Assembly (NCBI GenBank): GCA_038501195.1
Contig: JBBPUQ010000002.1
Coordinates: forward strand, 6,153,001-6,217,000
Length of the DNA: 64,000 bases
From: Nemania diffusa
Taxonomy: Eukaryota; Ascomycota; Sordariomycetes; Xylariales; Xylariaceae
Direction of reading: 5' to 3'
Positions 40,601 through 52,354 of this stretch are shown one piece after another. The translations under genes and the position numbers were made by a program. Every line of letters begins with the position of its first letter. Positions within the stretch are counted from its first letter, which is position 1. Under the pieces are notes generated by a model, which saw nothing but the letters and a program-made list of their open reading frames with translations, did no database searches and was not told the DNA's origin.

Positions 40601-43600
40601 GTTGATCATCCGCCCAGCAGCTCCGTGCAAGGTCGGCCTAAAGGGCAAGATGAGTCGAAACCGCAGAAGGCAGCGAAGGAGCTAAATGACTAATTATATC
40701 GTAGGGACGGTGTGTGACTAAAACTTCATCGTAGAACCACAGTTAATGAACTGGACGGATTATTTGACAAAATGAATGCTAAGGTAGTCAGTCCTCTCTA
40801 GTGTGTAATTGACAAGCACATCATAGTCTATTACAAGATCTACGAGGAGATTCCGTGTGCGTCTCTCCGGATAAGCTTGAATCTATTATAGACTTAATAC
40901 CTAGTCTCCAATAAACCCATAAATAAATAAGCATCCGTTACTACATTAGTATAAGTTACTCAAAGCTCTCATCGTGGCTTACTCGTATACTTAAGTTCTA
41001 GTGCTTCATTGTCCTATTTACTTCTACACATAATTAACTAAATTTCCGTGTGACATTTTTCTGCATTTATAACAACACTTAACTTTAGCACCGGACCCTT
41101 CCTTGAAGGTCTATAGCAGTAGTATCTTAAGCTAGGCAATCAATAAGGCACAGGCTGCTCTTCTCACCTTATTGCCGCCTCGTGCGATAATAAAGGATTC
41201 GCCATAAATGCCGCTATTCAAGCTCTTGGGCTATCTTGGTCCCTGACGATCGTATGACTATTATATCATATTCTCATCTTAACTCTCAGAAGCTTTCAGC
41301 TATTAAAACCGTAGTACACGCTCGCCTAGTCCTATTCTGATAACCTATTAATATTTGACAAGATGGTCCTAAATCGGTACCTTCAATTGAAAACTGATGG
41401 ATGAGTAAACTGACTAATTAAAAGCTAAGGAAGTCCTTAGACAAGAATGGCACTTTCCAAAGGCAATGTAGCTACTGGTACAATGAAGTATCACTACATG
41501 GCTCGTCAGGTCTCTTTGCCTGATTTAAACTATGTGGTGCGGTTAGGTGAAGCGTTGGTATATTCGACGCCAAAATGTGGACTTTGAACATACTAGATAA
41601 CTCTCACTTACTTCTCCTTCTCCATATCAGACATATCAGTACTTCGTGTGGTAAGGACTAATAAAGGGCCAATGGGGTATTAGGCCTAGGTCATATTTAT
41701 TTTGGTTATTCGTGGAATTGGCGTCTTACATAGTCATAAATATGCTAGACACGACTGCACCTCAGTCATTAACACCAACTTACTATTTTATCACATTCAT
41801 TCATAATACAGAGACAAATCTATAAGGGCTATTGACTCTCTTGTTGCACTCCAATGGTGATGATCTTGGGCTCATAGAGAAGCACCACTAACTAGATGAG
41901 AGATATCAAGAAAGCGATCTTTATTATCGAGTAAGACCATTCAATAATATTTACTTACTGAATAATAGACGTATGTATAATAGTTATATAAGCATATTAA
42001 ATTTTAATGTTCAAGAACAACATGTTATGCTCCTTATCTAATCTAATTCATAAAACAAGAAGCTATGAGGTTGGGAGCGACTCGACATAGCAAAGCATAT
42101 GCATATAAAGAGATCTGCGGGCTTTTGTTGCCGGTTCTAATCTAAAACTACCTGGCGCTTTCCTAACATATCTAGTTGAACTAAGACCTAAGCTTAGCAC
42201 ATAAGATGATTTAATTCAGCTTTAGACAGATTTTTTTAATATCTACATTATATTTAGTAGCGAAAGTCCCCTTGAATTCTTCAGTTACACAGTTGATTAT
42301 AAAACCTTTAATAGAAATAGTTACTCCTCTATGAATCAAGAGTAGATAGATATTATCATGCCTCGGCTTTTTGTCTTTACTAAGAGCTATTACCCCTTTA
42401 CGGTCTAGTCAAAACCATTTGCTGGCACAGCCTTCGCATTGCAACACAACATGCAAAAGATCTGGCTGGGTGGCACAACGTCATCACCTGCAGAAACGGC
42501 GTTTCATTCTCGAATATAGTATCCTATAAGTGCCACACCCATAAAGCCTATTATTAAAAATCCCAGTCTCGGTAGTCACGCGAAAAGGGCACCCAGGAAA
42601 CAGCCCGGCACCGCGGCAAAGCAAACGCGAAGAGGCTACCACCAGAGCTAAGTTACTTAGTATTATACTGCGTTAAAAAGAAGTGATAGAATAATGTCTC
42701 CTGATAGCAGCGTGAAAACCATAGCTTACAGATATCTTTAGTAATTGATATAATGTATTGCAACTTCGAATCAACTGTAAGTGATTATATATGATAACTA
42801 AAAGAGAAATAAATTAGATCATTTAAGGGTCTATATGAGTGTATCTCATTATCATGTTCAGAGGGCTTGTTCCGGCTTCCAGGTCGAACTAGGGTGAGAT
42901 TAGAGGTATGAGTTCACATATGAGATAACGGTCTCTCTGATATATACATGAGAGCCTTTAAATCTTTAAGCTCTAATATTTGTGAGATTTAGCTCCGGCA
43001 TTCTGTATCTTTGGGGCGGCGGATAATAAACACATAGTGCCAAGTCTTTCAGCTTGGAGCATTAGATTATAAATGCAAGTTGTGTAATTGTGCATGAATT
43101 GTAGGGCTTTGCAATTATTGATGACTGATCAATAATACTAAGTTTCTAACTATGTAGGTTAGATAGATCGTATAAATCCTAGGAGGGGAGTCATAGCAAA
43201 TCCCAGTAGTATACCTGCTCATGCACGGAGAACCGCAGTTCGTATACGGATTTATAAGACCCCTGCTACCTTGGTCTTTTTAGGCGGAGTTAGGGCCAGC
43301 CCTTCCTAGTGTTATTATCTCGCTCTACTTCTTGCCCTTGCTTCTTTTCGATGCCAAATATTTTATTTTGATATTCCTAGTTATTCCAATATGAATGACC
43401 AATAATCCTCTATTATGAAACATTCTCTATATTCCCTCCTCCTATGTACCTTCTCTTTCAGACCGATACTTCGTCTTATCTGCATGCATCTAGTTGATAA
43501 TTGGCGGTAGGATCAATAGAATGACGCAAGAGGCCGATTCAAGGCTAGCCTATAGGTTAAACCATTGCCACATGGTCATCTGATCATCGAATATCCTTTA

Positions 43601-44081
43601 TATATCTTCCGGCTTTTCAGGGGCTTCTCATGCAGACTACTGTGGCTTATTTTATACTTACATAAATACCTTGTTAATAATTGATAGGCTAACAGCATTA
43701 CGTAGAGGGAAGCTAACCAATAATAGTTGTTAATACTCTAAATCCCGCTAATGCTGCTTATAATACCGGCCATTGTGCTTCCAGACCGAACCTTAGTCTT
43801 CATATCGTTGCTTAAGGGTTGTAAGGTGGTGTAACCCACACGCATCGTCGATGAATTGTATGTGAGAAGTGATTGATAAACTTCTCGGCGGCAAGGGTGC
43901 CGTTTAATCCTATTGTACGCATTTGTTGGGACGATTGGGGGTATCTAGCTAGATGCGGGAGATATTTGGAGATGGCGTTTATTCAAGAATGTCTATATAT
44001 GTGAGCCGTTTCCCGGATTTGGGAACGTTGCTATTTGGAGAAACAATAAATTAGCAATCCTCGTTGACTGACCTCCCCAAA
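40601..44081. other. Gene-free, moderately AT-shifted DNA upstream of the P450
   Basis: No ORF of useful length on either strand over about 3.5 kb. The sequence is visibly richer in A and T than its flanks, with frequent TAATA and TTATA strings, but is far from the extreme of the left block. It may be old repeat DNA lightly affected by RIP. A GC-richer patch at about 42420-42640 could be a fragment of something older. I could not identify any element ends. Confidence 0.5.
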
Positions 44082-46024
44082 ATGGCCTATATTTCGACTG
44101 TGTTAGGGCTATTGTCCTTTATCACAATACTATTCTACTATAATCGCCTCTTCATGAACCGCCGCCCTCCGAACTTCCCTCCATGTCCACCAACGCTGCC
44201 TCTTGTAGGTAATTTGCACCAGCTATCCCTGGAAAAGGGGCACCTGAAGCTTGCGGAACTATGCCAGAAATATTCGTCGCATGGCCTTATGGGCCTGCAA
44301 TTAGGCCCAAGTACACATGCCGTGGTGATAAATAGTTGGAAAGTTGCTCGAGACCTTCTCGACCAACGCGGGGCTATTTACTCGTCCCGACCACCTTTTC
44401 TCGCAACCCCGATGGTGATGCCAGTACGCATTTTTTACTCCTGTCCCTCAATTTTAGGGAATTGTTACTTCCGTGTGCCATGATACCCTTGCTCAATCCT
44501 AGAATCTCACAAGTGCGAGACTATTTCCCCCGTTATTCTTGATATTCTCTAAACAGCCATTTTCATAGCCTCCTGGTAACTACCACCTTGCACTGCTAGA
44601 GTATGGTCCGAAATGGCGCAAGGAGCGCAAGACAATCATGGAATTTTTAAGAGAGAGTGAAATCGAAAAGAGGTGTTCGATAGACGAAGCAGAGTCATCT
44701 CAACTTAGTGAGTAGGGTCGTTATCTCCTTTTCTTGGTGTACTGTGTAGTGCAGCTGGCTTGTTCCGACGAGGTTTTGGATCAAGTCGCCTCGTCGGACC
44801 CCGAAAATACTTGAAAGTTCACCTAGAGGCACAGGACTAACTTTCAGTATCGAAGTGTATGAGTTGCTAGTGGAACCAGGGCGATTCCTAGAACACGTCT
44901 ATCGATGTCATAGCGCCATACTCTTTGCTTCAGTGTATGGAATGCGGGCGAAGGAGTTCGTCGACAACAGTATAGCGAAACGATTCTTCGATCTGGAGGA
45001 AGATTGGGCAGCCATCACAGCTCCTGGAGGCATCCCCCCGTTAGATATCTTCCCTTTCTTGAAATATGTACCTGATTTTCTTACACGCTGGCGAGGATGG
45101 AAGCAGAAGGTGCGGTTCGTAGGACAGAGGCAGCACGCTTTCTATCATGAGCTAGCCGCTGGGGTGAGAGAGAGAATGGCACAGGGTCGAAGCAGGGAGT
45201 GCTTCATGCTGGATTTACTTCGGACGCAGGATAAGAATGAATACAGCGACATTGACCTTGAGTACATCGGTGGTGTGTTAATGGAGGGTGGCTCTGACAC
45301 TGCGGCGAATACATTTGGGACCTTTCTTTTGGCAATGGCGGCTTACCCCTCCATTCTGAAGAGGGCCCAGGCAGAAGTGGATGAGTATTATGGGAACGAC
45401 CAGATGCCTACGAGGACAAACAATGCAGAGCTCCCATACCTTAGGGCTTGTTTACTTGAGGTAAGTGTCGGCTATATGACATTGTGCCCTTGCCTAATGA
45501 AAGGCTATTAGATCCTCCGGTGGCGGCCGAGTCTCGCCGGGGGAATTCCACGTGCCACGACTCAAGATGACGTTTACGAGGGATTCTTCATCCCAGCTAA
45601 TACAATGGTCATGTTGAACATCCGGGGTATCAATCATGATGCTGAAGAGTTTGACAATCCCGATGAATTTGACCCAACGCGGTTTCTTCCACACCCAACT
45701 GGCTCTAAAACAAGCCCAGGGCAGAGTATCGATAGTCACCTGCGACGAACAATTTGGACGTTTGGTGGGGGTAGGAGAGTGTGCCCGGGCCAATTCATGG
45801 CTCAGAGAAGTCTGTTGTCGACGATGGCGAAGGTCGTGTGGTGCTTCGACATCGAGGCCGTGTCGCCGGATGAGATAGATACAGGCCCAAATGGCTTTCA
45901 TGCGGGGATGACAGAAGGACCAAAGCCCTTCCAAGCTAGATTCCGGGTCAGGGGCGAGGACAGAAAACGCATCATCGAGCGCGAGTGGGAGAAAGCGGAC
46001 GCCTATTTGGCAGATTTTGAATAA
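44082..46024 (+). CDS. Cytochrome P450 monooxygenase (fungal, OrdA-like group)
   Basis: Haem-thiolate monooxygenase, probably anchored in the ER. Exons 44082-44423, 44569-44707, 44856-45460 and 45512-46024 give 532 residues. The N-terminus MAYISTVLGLLSFITILFYY is a membrane anchor, followed by RRPPNFPPCPPTLPLVGNLH, the proline hinge. Then come YGPKWRKERKTIM (helix C), EGGSDTAAN (helix I, acid-threonine about residues 308-309), E362-I-L-R365 (ExxR), FDPTRF and FGGGRRVCPGQF with haem cysteine 453. All landmarks are intact. Intron 1 ends CATAG; intron 2 (GTGAGT...GAAG, branch GACTAAC) rebuilds an ATG codon across the junction, giving SSQLMYELLVEP; intron 3 is GTAAGT...TTAG. The architecture resembles group I fungal P450s such as O-methylsterigmatocystin oxidoreductase, but the substrate cannot be told. 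No synthase lies nearby, so it is an orphan here. Confidence 0.93.
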
Positions 46025-46836
46025 ACCTGCCAAAGCGACGTGGTCAAATGGTGACCGGATACAACTTCCATGTCTCTAGATAGAAATGCGGTTGGCTTGA
46101 GAGGGACCGCCTGATATCTTTAGATATATGTGTATCTAGGTAGGATATTGTATTGAGACAGTGTGGGCGACACGACTACAAGGGGGGTATGTTGACTAGG
46201 TCAGCTAGACCTAGTACGTCTTTTTCTTTTATTTATTTAGCTAGGTAGTCAAAGTGCGTAGATCTTATTAGCACACAGAGGAGATACAGGTGGTGGCCCT
46301 TCGGGGTCGACTACATCAAGAATATACGATTGCTTTACCAGAATACTCGTTTGTACCCCCTCAAATCTCTAGAAGTGATTTAGATGGCCATGGCCAGTCC
46401 TTTAGAGTGCGATGTGTTGTGTATAGGAGTATGTTGGTATTTGGTATAGACGCCAAGCTAGAAGCTCTATATTCCATATACCTATCTATAGGTATTCGGT
46501 ACTACATGTAAGTAGACTGATGGTGCACGACATGTAGATAGTACATACCTATCTAGACTAGTCTACTTAGACTAATGCGCCGCCATGTAATTCATAGGTT
46601 GTATGTGTGCGCATACGTCAGAGGGAAAGGGAACGGCGTCGGTGAGTTTTAGGGGATCTTCACTGCGGCCATTCACCAATCAGCGTAGTCCCTCCGGGCT
46701 TCCTGCTTCTTGGCGACTCAGATTGGAAAAAATATAAAAATTATACTAAGCCATGTAGTCTAGCTTTCATGTGTGTACACCTGCATTGAGATACACTAAC
46801 ACATGAAATTCCCTCGCCTTCTGTGTAAAGCCACCC
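46025..46836. promoter_or_regulatory. Intergenic region / carbonic anhydrase upstream sequence
   Basis: No gene seen. It contains overlapping short palindromic strings around 46505-46575 (ACATGTA, TCTAGACTAGTCTA) and an AAAAAATATAAAAATTATAC stretch at 46727-46746, about 90 bp before the first ATG, that could serve as a TATA-like element for the carbonic anhydrase gene. Confidence 0.45.
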
Positions 46837-47784
46837 ATGATAGGCCAGACGATCAAAGGGAGAGTGGGTTACGGTTCTCTGCTCTCAATTGGCACGAAAC
46901 GAACACTCATCTCAACCTCAGCAGCTGCTCTTCCTCCTCCTCCTCCTCCGTCTCCTCATTATCGCCATCATTATCGCCGCCAGCAACATCGACACTGTAG
47001 CAATTCAAGCAACCACTCCAACTCCAACTCTGACTCCACCTCCAACGGCAACTCCAATTCTATCCCCAAATTTAACTCCAACTGGCTAAGTACCCACGCC
47101 GGCTTCACCCACAACATGGCCCCTTCGGATATCTCCAAGTACCTCCAGCAGACCCACGACCGTGTGTTTGACCACAACCGCGCCTGGGCCGCCGAGCAGA
47201 GGGAGAGGGACCCTGAATTCTTCGCCAAGCTGAGTGCCGGGCAGAGTCCCGAGTATCTCTGGATCGGATGCAGCGATTCCCGCATCCCCGCAGAGCAGAT
47301 CTCGGGCCTCGGACCCGGCGAGGCCTTCATCCACCGCAACATCGCCAATCTGGTAGTCAATACTGACTTGAATGTTATGAGCGTCATCGAGTACGCCGTC
47401 TGCCACCTGCACGTCAAGCACATAATCGTGTGCGGGCATTACGGCTGTGGCGGTGTCAAGGCCGCCATGACGCCCAAGGACCTGGGCTTGTTGAACCCCT
47501 GGCTCCGGAACATCCGCGACGTCTACCGTCTCCATGAAAAGGAGCTGGACACGATCAAGGACGAGGCCGCGCGGTACAACCGCCTCGTCGAGCTCAGCGT
47601 CAGGGAACAGTGCCGTAACGTGATCAAGACGGCCGCCGTTCAGCAGTCATACGCTAAAAACCAATACCCCGTGGTGCATGGCTGGGTGTTTGGGTTTGAA
47701 GATGGTTTGCTGAAAGACCTCAAGATCGACCACAACGAGATGCTCCAAAGCATCCAGAAGATTTACAATCTCACCGAGGGCTAG
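46837..47784 (+). CDS. NCE103: Beta-class carbonic anhydrase
   Basis: Interconverts CO2 and bicarbonate, supplying bicarbonate to carboxylases and acting in CO2 sensing in fungi. One uninterrupted ORF of 315 residues. The zinc site is complete: C145 in CSDSR, H201 and C204 in CGHYGCGG; D147 and R149 form the conserved Asp-Arg pair. GEAFIHRNIANLV and VIEYAVCHLHVKHIIVCGH are typical of the family. The C-terminal catalytic part is of usual size (about 222 residues from the internal Met94, MAPSDISKYL). The first 93 residues are a basic, then poly-proline and Ser/Asn-rich leader lacking acidic residues over the first stretch, which could be a mitochondrial presequence. Use of the first ATG would give a mitochondrial form and use of Met94 a cytosolic one; this is inference. 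The symbol follows the yeast orthologue. Confidence 0.94.
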   Translation: MIGQTIKGRVGYGSLLSIGTKRTLISTSAAALPPPPPPSPHYRHHYRRQQHRHCSNSSNHSNSNSDSTSNGNSNSIPKFNSNWLSTHAGFTHNMAPSDISKYLQQTHDRVFDHNRAWAAEQRERDPEFFAKLSAGQSPEYLWIGCSDSRIPAEQISGLGPGEAFIHRNIANLVVNTDLNVMSVIEYAVCHLHVKHIIVCGHYGCGGVKAAMTPKDLGLLNPWLRNIRDVYRLHEKELDTIKDEAARYNRLVELSVREQCRNVIKTAAVQQSYAKNQYPVVHGWVFGFEDGLLKDLKIDHNEMLQSIQKIYNLTEG

Positions 47785-49484
47785 TGAGGGAAGACAACAC
47801 CTGAAATCACCAACCACGGTGCTTCCGCTTGTCAGGCGTTCGCGACATAGACATCATAGATGGGAATGGCTGCTATCGTGCATAGGGCGGTATAGAGGAT
47901 AGACCGTGCTGGGCTGCCTTTAGGCTGAGGACAACTGTAATGAATAACATCATAAGTGAAATAATAATGTCGGGTCTAGTCAGGCGTGATACGGTAGCGA
48001 AGGAGGCGAGACGAGGATAGCCAGCCGTGCATTTACAGGTATAACATTCGTATGAAACAATCAGCTTACTGTATATGTCTCGTAGGCCAGATTTGTCGCC
48101 TATAGCTGCCTACCTGGCCAGTCCAACCTGCTTAATCGTGTTACAATCTACATATGCAGTAGTGTAGCAGTATTGAACCCCCCGATTAGGGAGCCTAGGG
48201 GTTTTTTCTTCCATTTTTAATCTCGACAATCGCTCAATGCTTGGCTTCTGTAGATAGAAGTAAGCAGCCCTTGAAACGCTAAATCCGATCATTTCTTATC
48301 TACACGAATTCTCTGCGAAATTCTGCGTAGGTACGTAGGAGCTAGCTGGCGTTTTAAGCAATCCCAAAAACATGGGTTATGAGAACGGGTGGCTCCAGAT
48401 AATCATCGCGAAACAGCAGGTCAGCTTAAGTGACAAGTGACAGGGAGTGGGAGCTAGCCGATCGACCCCTTGATGATCTATCTAGGATTCTAGGACATTT
48501 ATCTAACAGGCACCAGGCTCATCTATGCAGGTATTTACAGGGACTTAAATGAAGATGGTATATATATTTCTCTTTCTTCCACTGCCGCAACGCGTTACGT
48601 ATGTTGATTTATCCTTCTCATACAGAGCATCTGAAGCGCTCTTATAGTACTATGTGAGATATAGTGTCTATCTATCTAATAGGTGATTGAAAAAAAACAG
48701 TGCACTGACTTGGCGCAGATGAAATATTGGACGGCGCTGAGCCCGACCCTGTCACTTTCGCCAATAGATCGAGCACCCAAGCAACGATGGCTTAGAGACT
48801 AGTGGTGATCAGCATCTAGGCCCAAGAGCCCGGCAGAGCTCCTCCCGTCTGTCATGCAGGTCGGGAGCGTTTTATCTCGAATATTGAATACCTAGCGTGT
48901 GCCAACCCCGTATTGGTTTTCGCTAAGCCAGAGCGAACTATACTACGCCGCAATGATTGAGTCGGTGCGACGCTGTTTATTGTTCTAGACGGGTTGTCTA
49001 TGCACGTTTTTTTTCAGCTGCACTACCTGGTATCTATCTATTTACGACTTGGATAGGTAGGAGACCGAAAATGGTGGGCTCACCTACCTACCTAATCTAG
49101 CGTATGCGCTCGAGGCTCAGCTAAGAAATCTCAGTAGCACTTGCTGACTTGGCGTCCTCTTTCATCGAGCAGGTTTGTATATGTAGATAGATATCATATC
49201 ATACCACCTCTGTCGCTCCCAGTCATGTTTCGCTCGTTCCCGTGCTAAATTCTTGTCTTGATTTTTCTGTTCTTGTTTTCTATTTGTCGCCAGAACGCAC
49301 CGGTTTTCAGTTCCTAGCAGCTTCGAATAGGTAGCATTTTTACTGTGCTTATTCACAGGCGTTCCAAGGTGACCCTGTCCTTCCGAGGCGGCCGCGAGTG
49401 TCAACGCAGGAACACGACAACCTCAACAGCCGCTGATTAGAGTTTACTAGTCGTTCGTTTATTTACCTTGGGCTTTTTTTTACC
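47785..49484. other. Intergenic region, 1.7 kb
   Basis: No gene recognised. The right end is presumably the promoter and leader of the GH128 gene. Short minus-strand frames around 48110-48292 and 49162-49404 lack any recognisable feature; the latter begins with TTG rather than ATG. CTACCTACCTAATCTAG-like strings occur at about 49083-49099. Confidence 0.55.
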
Positions 49485-50512
49485 ATGCATTCTTCATTTG
49501 CGCTGCTAGGTGCTGTTTTGTCGGTCGCCCATGCGCAAACGCGATCGGATAAGCGCGGACTCGTCTTCGTCCCCAACAAGGATAGCCCGGAAGACAACAA
49601 GATTTGGGTTCAGGATGGGTCGGATCTGACATGGTACTATAATTACGACCCGACACCGTCCTCTGCATTCTCTAGCCAGGCGCAAAGCGATTTTGAGTTT
49701 GTCCCCATGCTTTGGGGCTCCATCGACGACACCTCCTTCTTGGATTCGGTCAACAATCTGATCGACGGCGGACGCAACATTAGCCATGTGCTGACCTTCA
49801 ACGAACCCGATGGGCCGACCCAATACGGCGGGAGCAATATTTACCCTGCGAAGGCTGCCCAGGTCTGGGTCGACAACATCATACCGTTGATAGAGCAAGG
49901 GATTAAGGTCGGTTTGCCGGCTTGTACGGGTGGTACAGGCGGCATTCCCTGGTTACAACAGTTCCTTGCCAACTGCTCGTCACTCATCAGCACCGATGGG
50001 AACACAAAGAACTGCTCATACGACTTCGTGACTCTTCATTGGTACGGGAATTTTGAGGGTCTGGCGAGTCACATGGGCGAATACTCGGCTGCGTATGTCT
50101 TACCCCGGCCCGCCTGCTCATGCGCTATGCCTACCGCACATTCAGTCGACTAACGTTTTCTTTGTACCTTTCTAGGTTCCCGAACAAGACGCAATGGATT
50201 ACCGAGTACAATTACGACAACCAAGATCTTACCGCGACTCAGGATTTCTTTAACACCTCCGCCGACTACTTCGACCGTCTCGATAGTGTTGCGCGCTACA
50301 GCTATTTCGGTTCGTTCCGCTCTGACGATAGCAACGTTGGGCCGAATGCCGTTATGCTTAATAACGATGGCGAGCTGACAGACATCGGCTCTTGGTACCT
50401 GGGTGGTGTTGCCACTGGGGTGAACCCTCAGTCCGGGTTAGCCGCGCGAAGCCAAGTCGATGTGCTCTTAGCTGTCGCTTTAGCGCTTATTGGGAGCCTC
50501 TTTCTGATGTAA
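49485..50512 (+). CDS. Secreted GH128 (Asl1-like) beta-glucanase, predicted GPI-anchored
   Basis: Predicted endo-beta-1,3-glucanase of glycoside hydrolase family 128, acting at the cell wall. Two exons, 49485-50092 and 50176-50512, give 314 residues. The intron (83 bp) runs GTATGT to TTTCTAG with GACTAAC branch point, and the junction rebuilds an Ala codon (YSAAFPNKTQW). The signal peptide is MHSSFALLGAVLSVAHA. RGLVFVPNKD and FEFVPMLWG are typical early strands. E107 in LTFNEPDGP and E213 in WITEYNYD fit the acid/base and nucleophile pair of the family. VTLHWYGNFEGL and YSYFGSFRSDDSNVGPNAVM are also family-like. Several Asn-X-Ser/Thr sites are present. The tail SGLAARSQVDVLLAVALALI ends in a hydrophobic stretch, consistent with a GPI signal. 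Such enzymes remodel the organism's own beta-glucan. Confidence 0.92.
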
Positions 50513-50932
50513 GAGGTATTCAATTGGAGCGGGTAGAGAAATGCCGCGACGAGCGAATGTTCATCAACTAATATTACAATATTCGTTGTACTAAATTATT
50601 ATAATTGACCGCCATGGCAAGGCTGTACAACAGCTAAAACTTGGCAATAGGGCAAGGGGTGTTGAAAGACTTTGTCGGGATACGAAGCGTCAGGTATAGA
50701 ATTTGCTTATAATGAACGAGTGCAAGGCGTTTAGGAAGGCAGGTAGAAGAAGGGTATATAATTCTAATGTGAAAGATGTCACTCAAAATTAGGTCACTGT
50801 CAACGCGGTCGTTTCGGCCCGGCCCATGTACATCGACCCTAATGAGATGGACTAGACACGCAAGTCGCTCTAATGAACATATTGAACATTGCAATCAGAC
50901 TTATACCATCGTCGCTATTGTAGATACATATA
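50513..50932. terminator. Convergent 3' region between glucanase and thiolase genes
   Basis: The two genes face each other across about 420 bp. AT-rich strings such as TACTAAATTATTATAATTG at about 50588-50607 could serve the polyadenylation of the glucanase transcript. No gene is present. Confidence 0.4.
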
Positions 50933-52354
50933 TCATTGCTCGTTGACAAACAACCCAGCCATGCCCATGCCGGTTCCAATACACATACTGGTCAAGAGAA
51001 TCTTCTTCTTCGTCCTACGGCATTCGCTGAGACCGGTGACGATCTGTCGAGCACCCGTGGTACCAAGAGGGTGGCCTAAAGCGATGGCACCACCACGGGG
51101 GTTCATCTTGGTCCAATCTAACTTCAGAAAATCTCTCGTATAAACAGCCATCGTGGCGAAGGCTTCATTGACCTCGATTACATCGAGGTCCTCTATCGTC
51201 AAGTTGTACTGCTTGAGAAGCTTAGGGATAGCCACCGTGGGTCCGATGCCCATGATTCTCGGCGGCAGGCCCGCGACAGTCGAGCCGACATACTTAGCCA
51301 AGATAGGTAGGCCTAGCTGGGTGGCCTTCGACCGCTTCATGAGAACCACGGCGGATGCGCCGTCGGTGACCTGACTAGCATTACCACCGGTCGTCATGAG
51401 ACCCCATTGCGGGAAAGCAGCGCGGATCTTGCCTAGGCCCGCAGCGGTGGTGCCGGGCCTGATTCCCTCGTCCTTGGTCAGGGTGACGGTCTTCAGCTCG
51501 CCGTCGGGACCCTTCACTTTGGTGGTGACGGGCACAATCTCGTCGTCGAACCAGCCGGCCTTCTGCGCCTCTTCGGCACGACGGAAGCTCTCGGCGGCAT
51601 ACTGGTCGAGAACCTCGCGCGTCAACCCGAAATCGCGGGCCACGTTTTCGCTGGTCCATCCCATGGCCTCCATGCAGTCGCGAGCTTCCTGGCTCTGCTT
51701 GAGCACTTCGTCATCGAATGGGGTTTCGACCGCGTCTCCGCCCGCCGTCATCGACTCGGAACCAGCCGCGATTCCGATCTCGATCGAGCCCGCGGCGATG
51801 GCGTGTGCGATGTCGGCTGTAGCCTTGAGACCGGAGGAGCAGAATCTGTTTACCGAGCTCGCGCCGGTCGTGTTGGGGAAGCCGGCGGCGAGCGCTGCGG
51901 CGCGGGCCTTGTATGCTGCTTTGCCGTCGGAAACCTGGGAGGGAGGCGAACGTGTCAGTACCGGCATTCTCGCAGGGCCAGCCAGATTAGAGGACAGTTG
52001 TAGGTCTACGCACATTGCCCATGCAGATATCCTCTACGAGGTCTGGCGAAAACCCTAAGCGCTCACGTGCCGCCTTCAGGATCGCATACATGAGGTACTC
52101 TAGGCTCGTGTCTTTGAATCCACCCTTCTTGCCCTTGCATAGCGGTGTCCGGATCGCGAGCGTAATAACTACATCGTCGGGGCTCTTGGATGTTCTAGCG
52201 CCGCGCAGCAAAGTCAGCGATGCTCTGCCACGGGAGATGGGCCGTGATTTTGGGTTCATTTCGTTTGAGGGATTGGGTGCTTCACTTACATTGCCGCCAC
52301 CGGGTTATTCGGCGACAGGTGCTTCAAGATGGAGGAAACGCGTTCGGCGGCCAT
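50933..52354 (-). CDS. POT1: Peroxisomal 3-ketoacyl-CoA thiolase
   Basis: Cleaves 3-ketoacyl-CoA with CoA to release acetyl-CoA in the last step of fatty-acid beta-oxidation. Three exons on the minus strand, 52354-52290, 52224-52014 and 51934-50933, give 425 residues. The introns are 65 bp (GTAAGT...GGCAG) and 79 bp (GTGCGT...CCCAG). The N-terminus MAAERVSSILKHL contains RVSSILKHL, a good PTS2 peroxisomal signal. Thiolase active-site residues are all present: nucleophile C124 in NRFCSSGL, H380 in GHPLGTTGAR and C410 in CIGTGMG; VNEAFA precedes them. Length and exon joins (DICMGN to VSDGKAAY) match the fungal family. A CCGAGG site lies about 200 bp upstream of the ATG. The symbol is by function and yeast orthology (POT1/FOX3). 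Confidence 0.96.

Noticed and set aside
44708..44847. Alternative P450 splice (donor GTAGGG at 44712, acceptor TTTCAG at 44847)
   Set aside because: It keeps frame but inserts extra residues. The GTGAGT donor with the GAAG acceptor at 44855 gives SSQLMYELLVEP, matching the family better and leaving a normal branch-to-acceptor distance.
49162..49404. Minus-strand 80-codon frame upstream of the glucanase
   Set aside because: It begins with TTG, has no family resemblance and lies in the likely promoter/leader of the divergent-facing glucanase.
51396..52058. A 220-codon plus-strand frame across the thiolase gene
   Set aside because: It is antisense to the thiolase, whose active-site motifs and introns are all intact on the minus strand.
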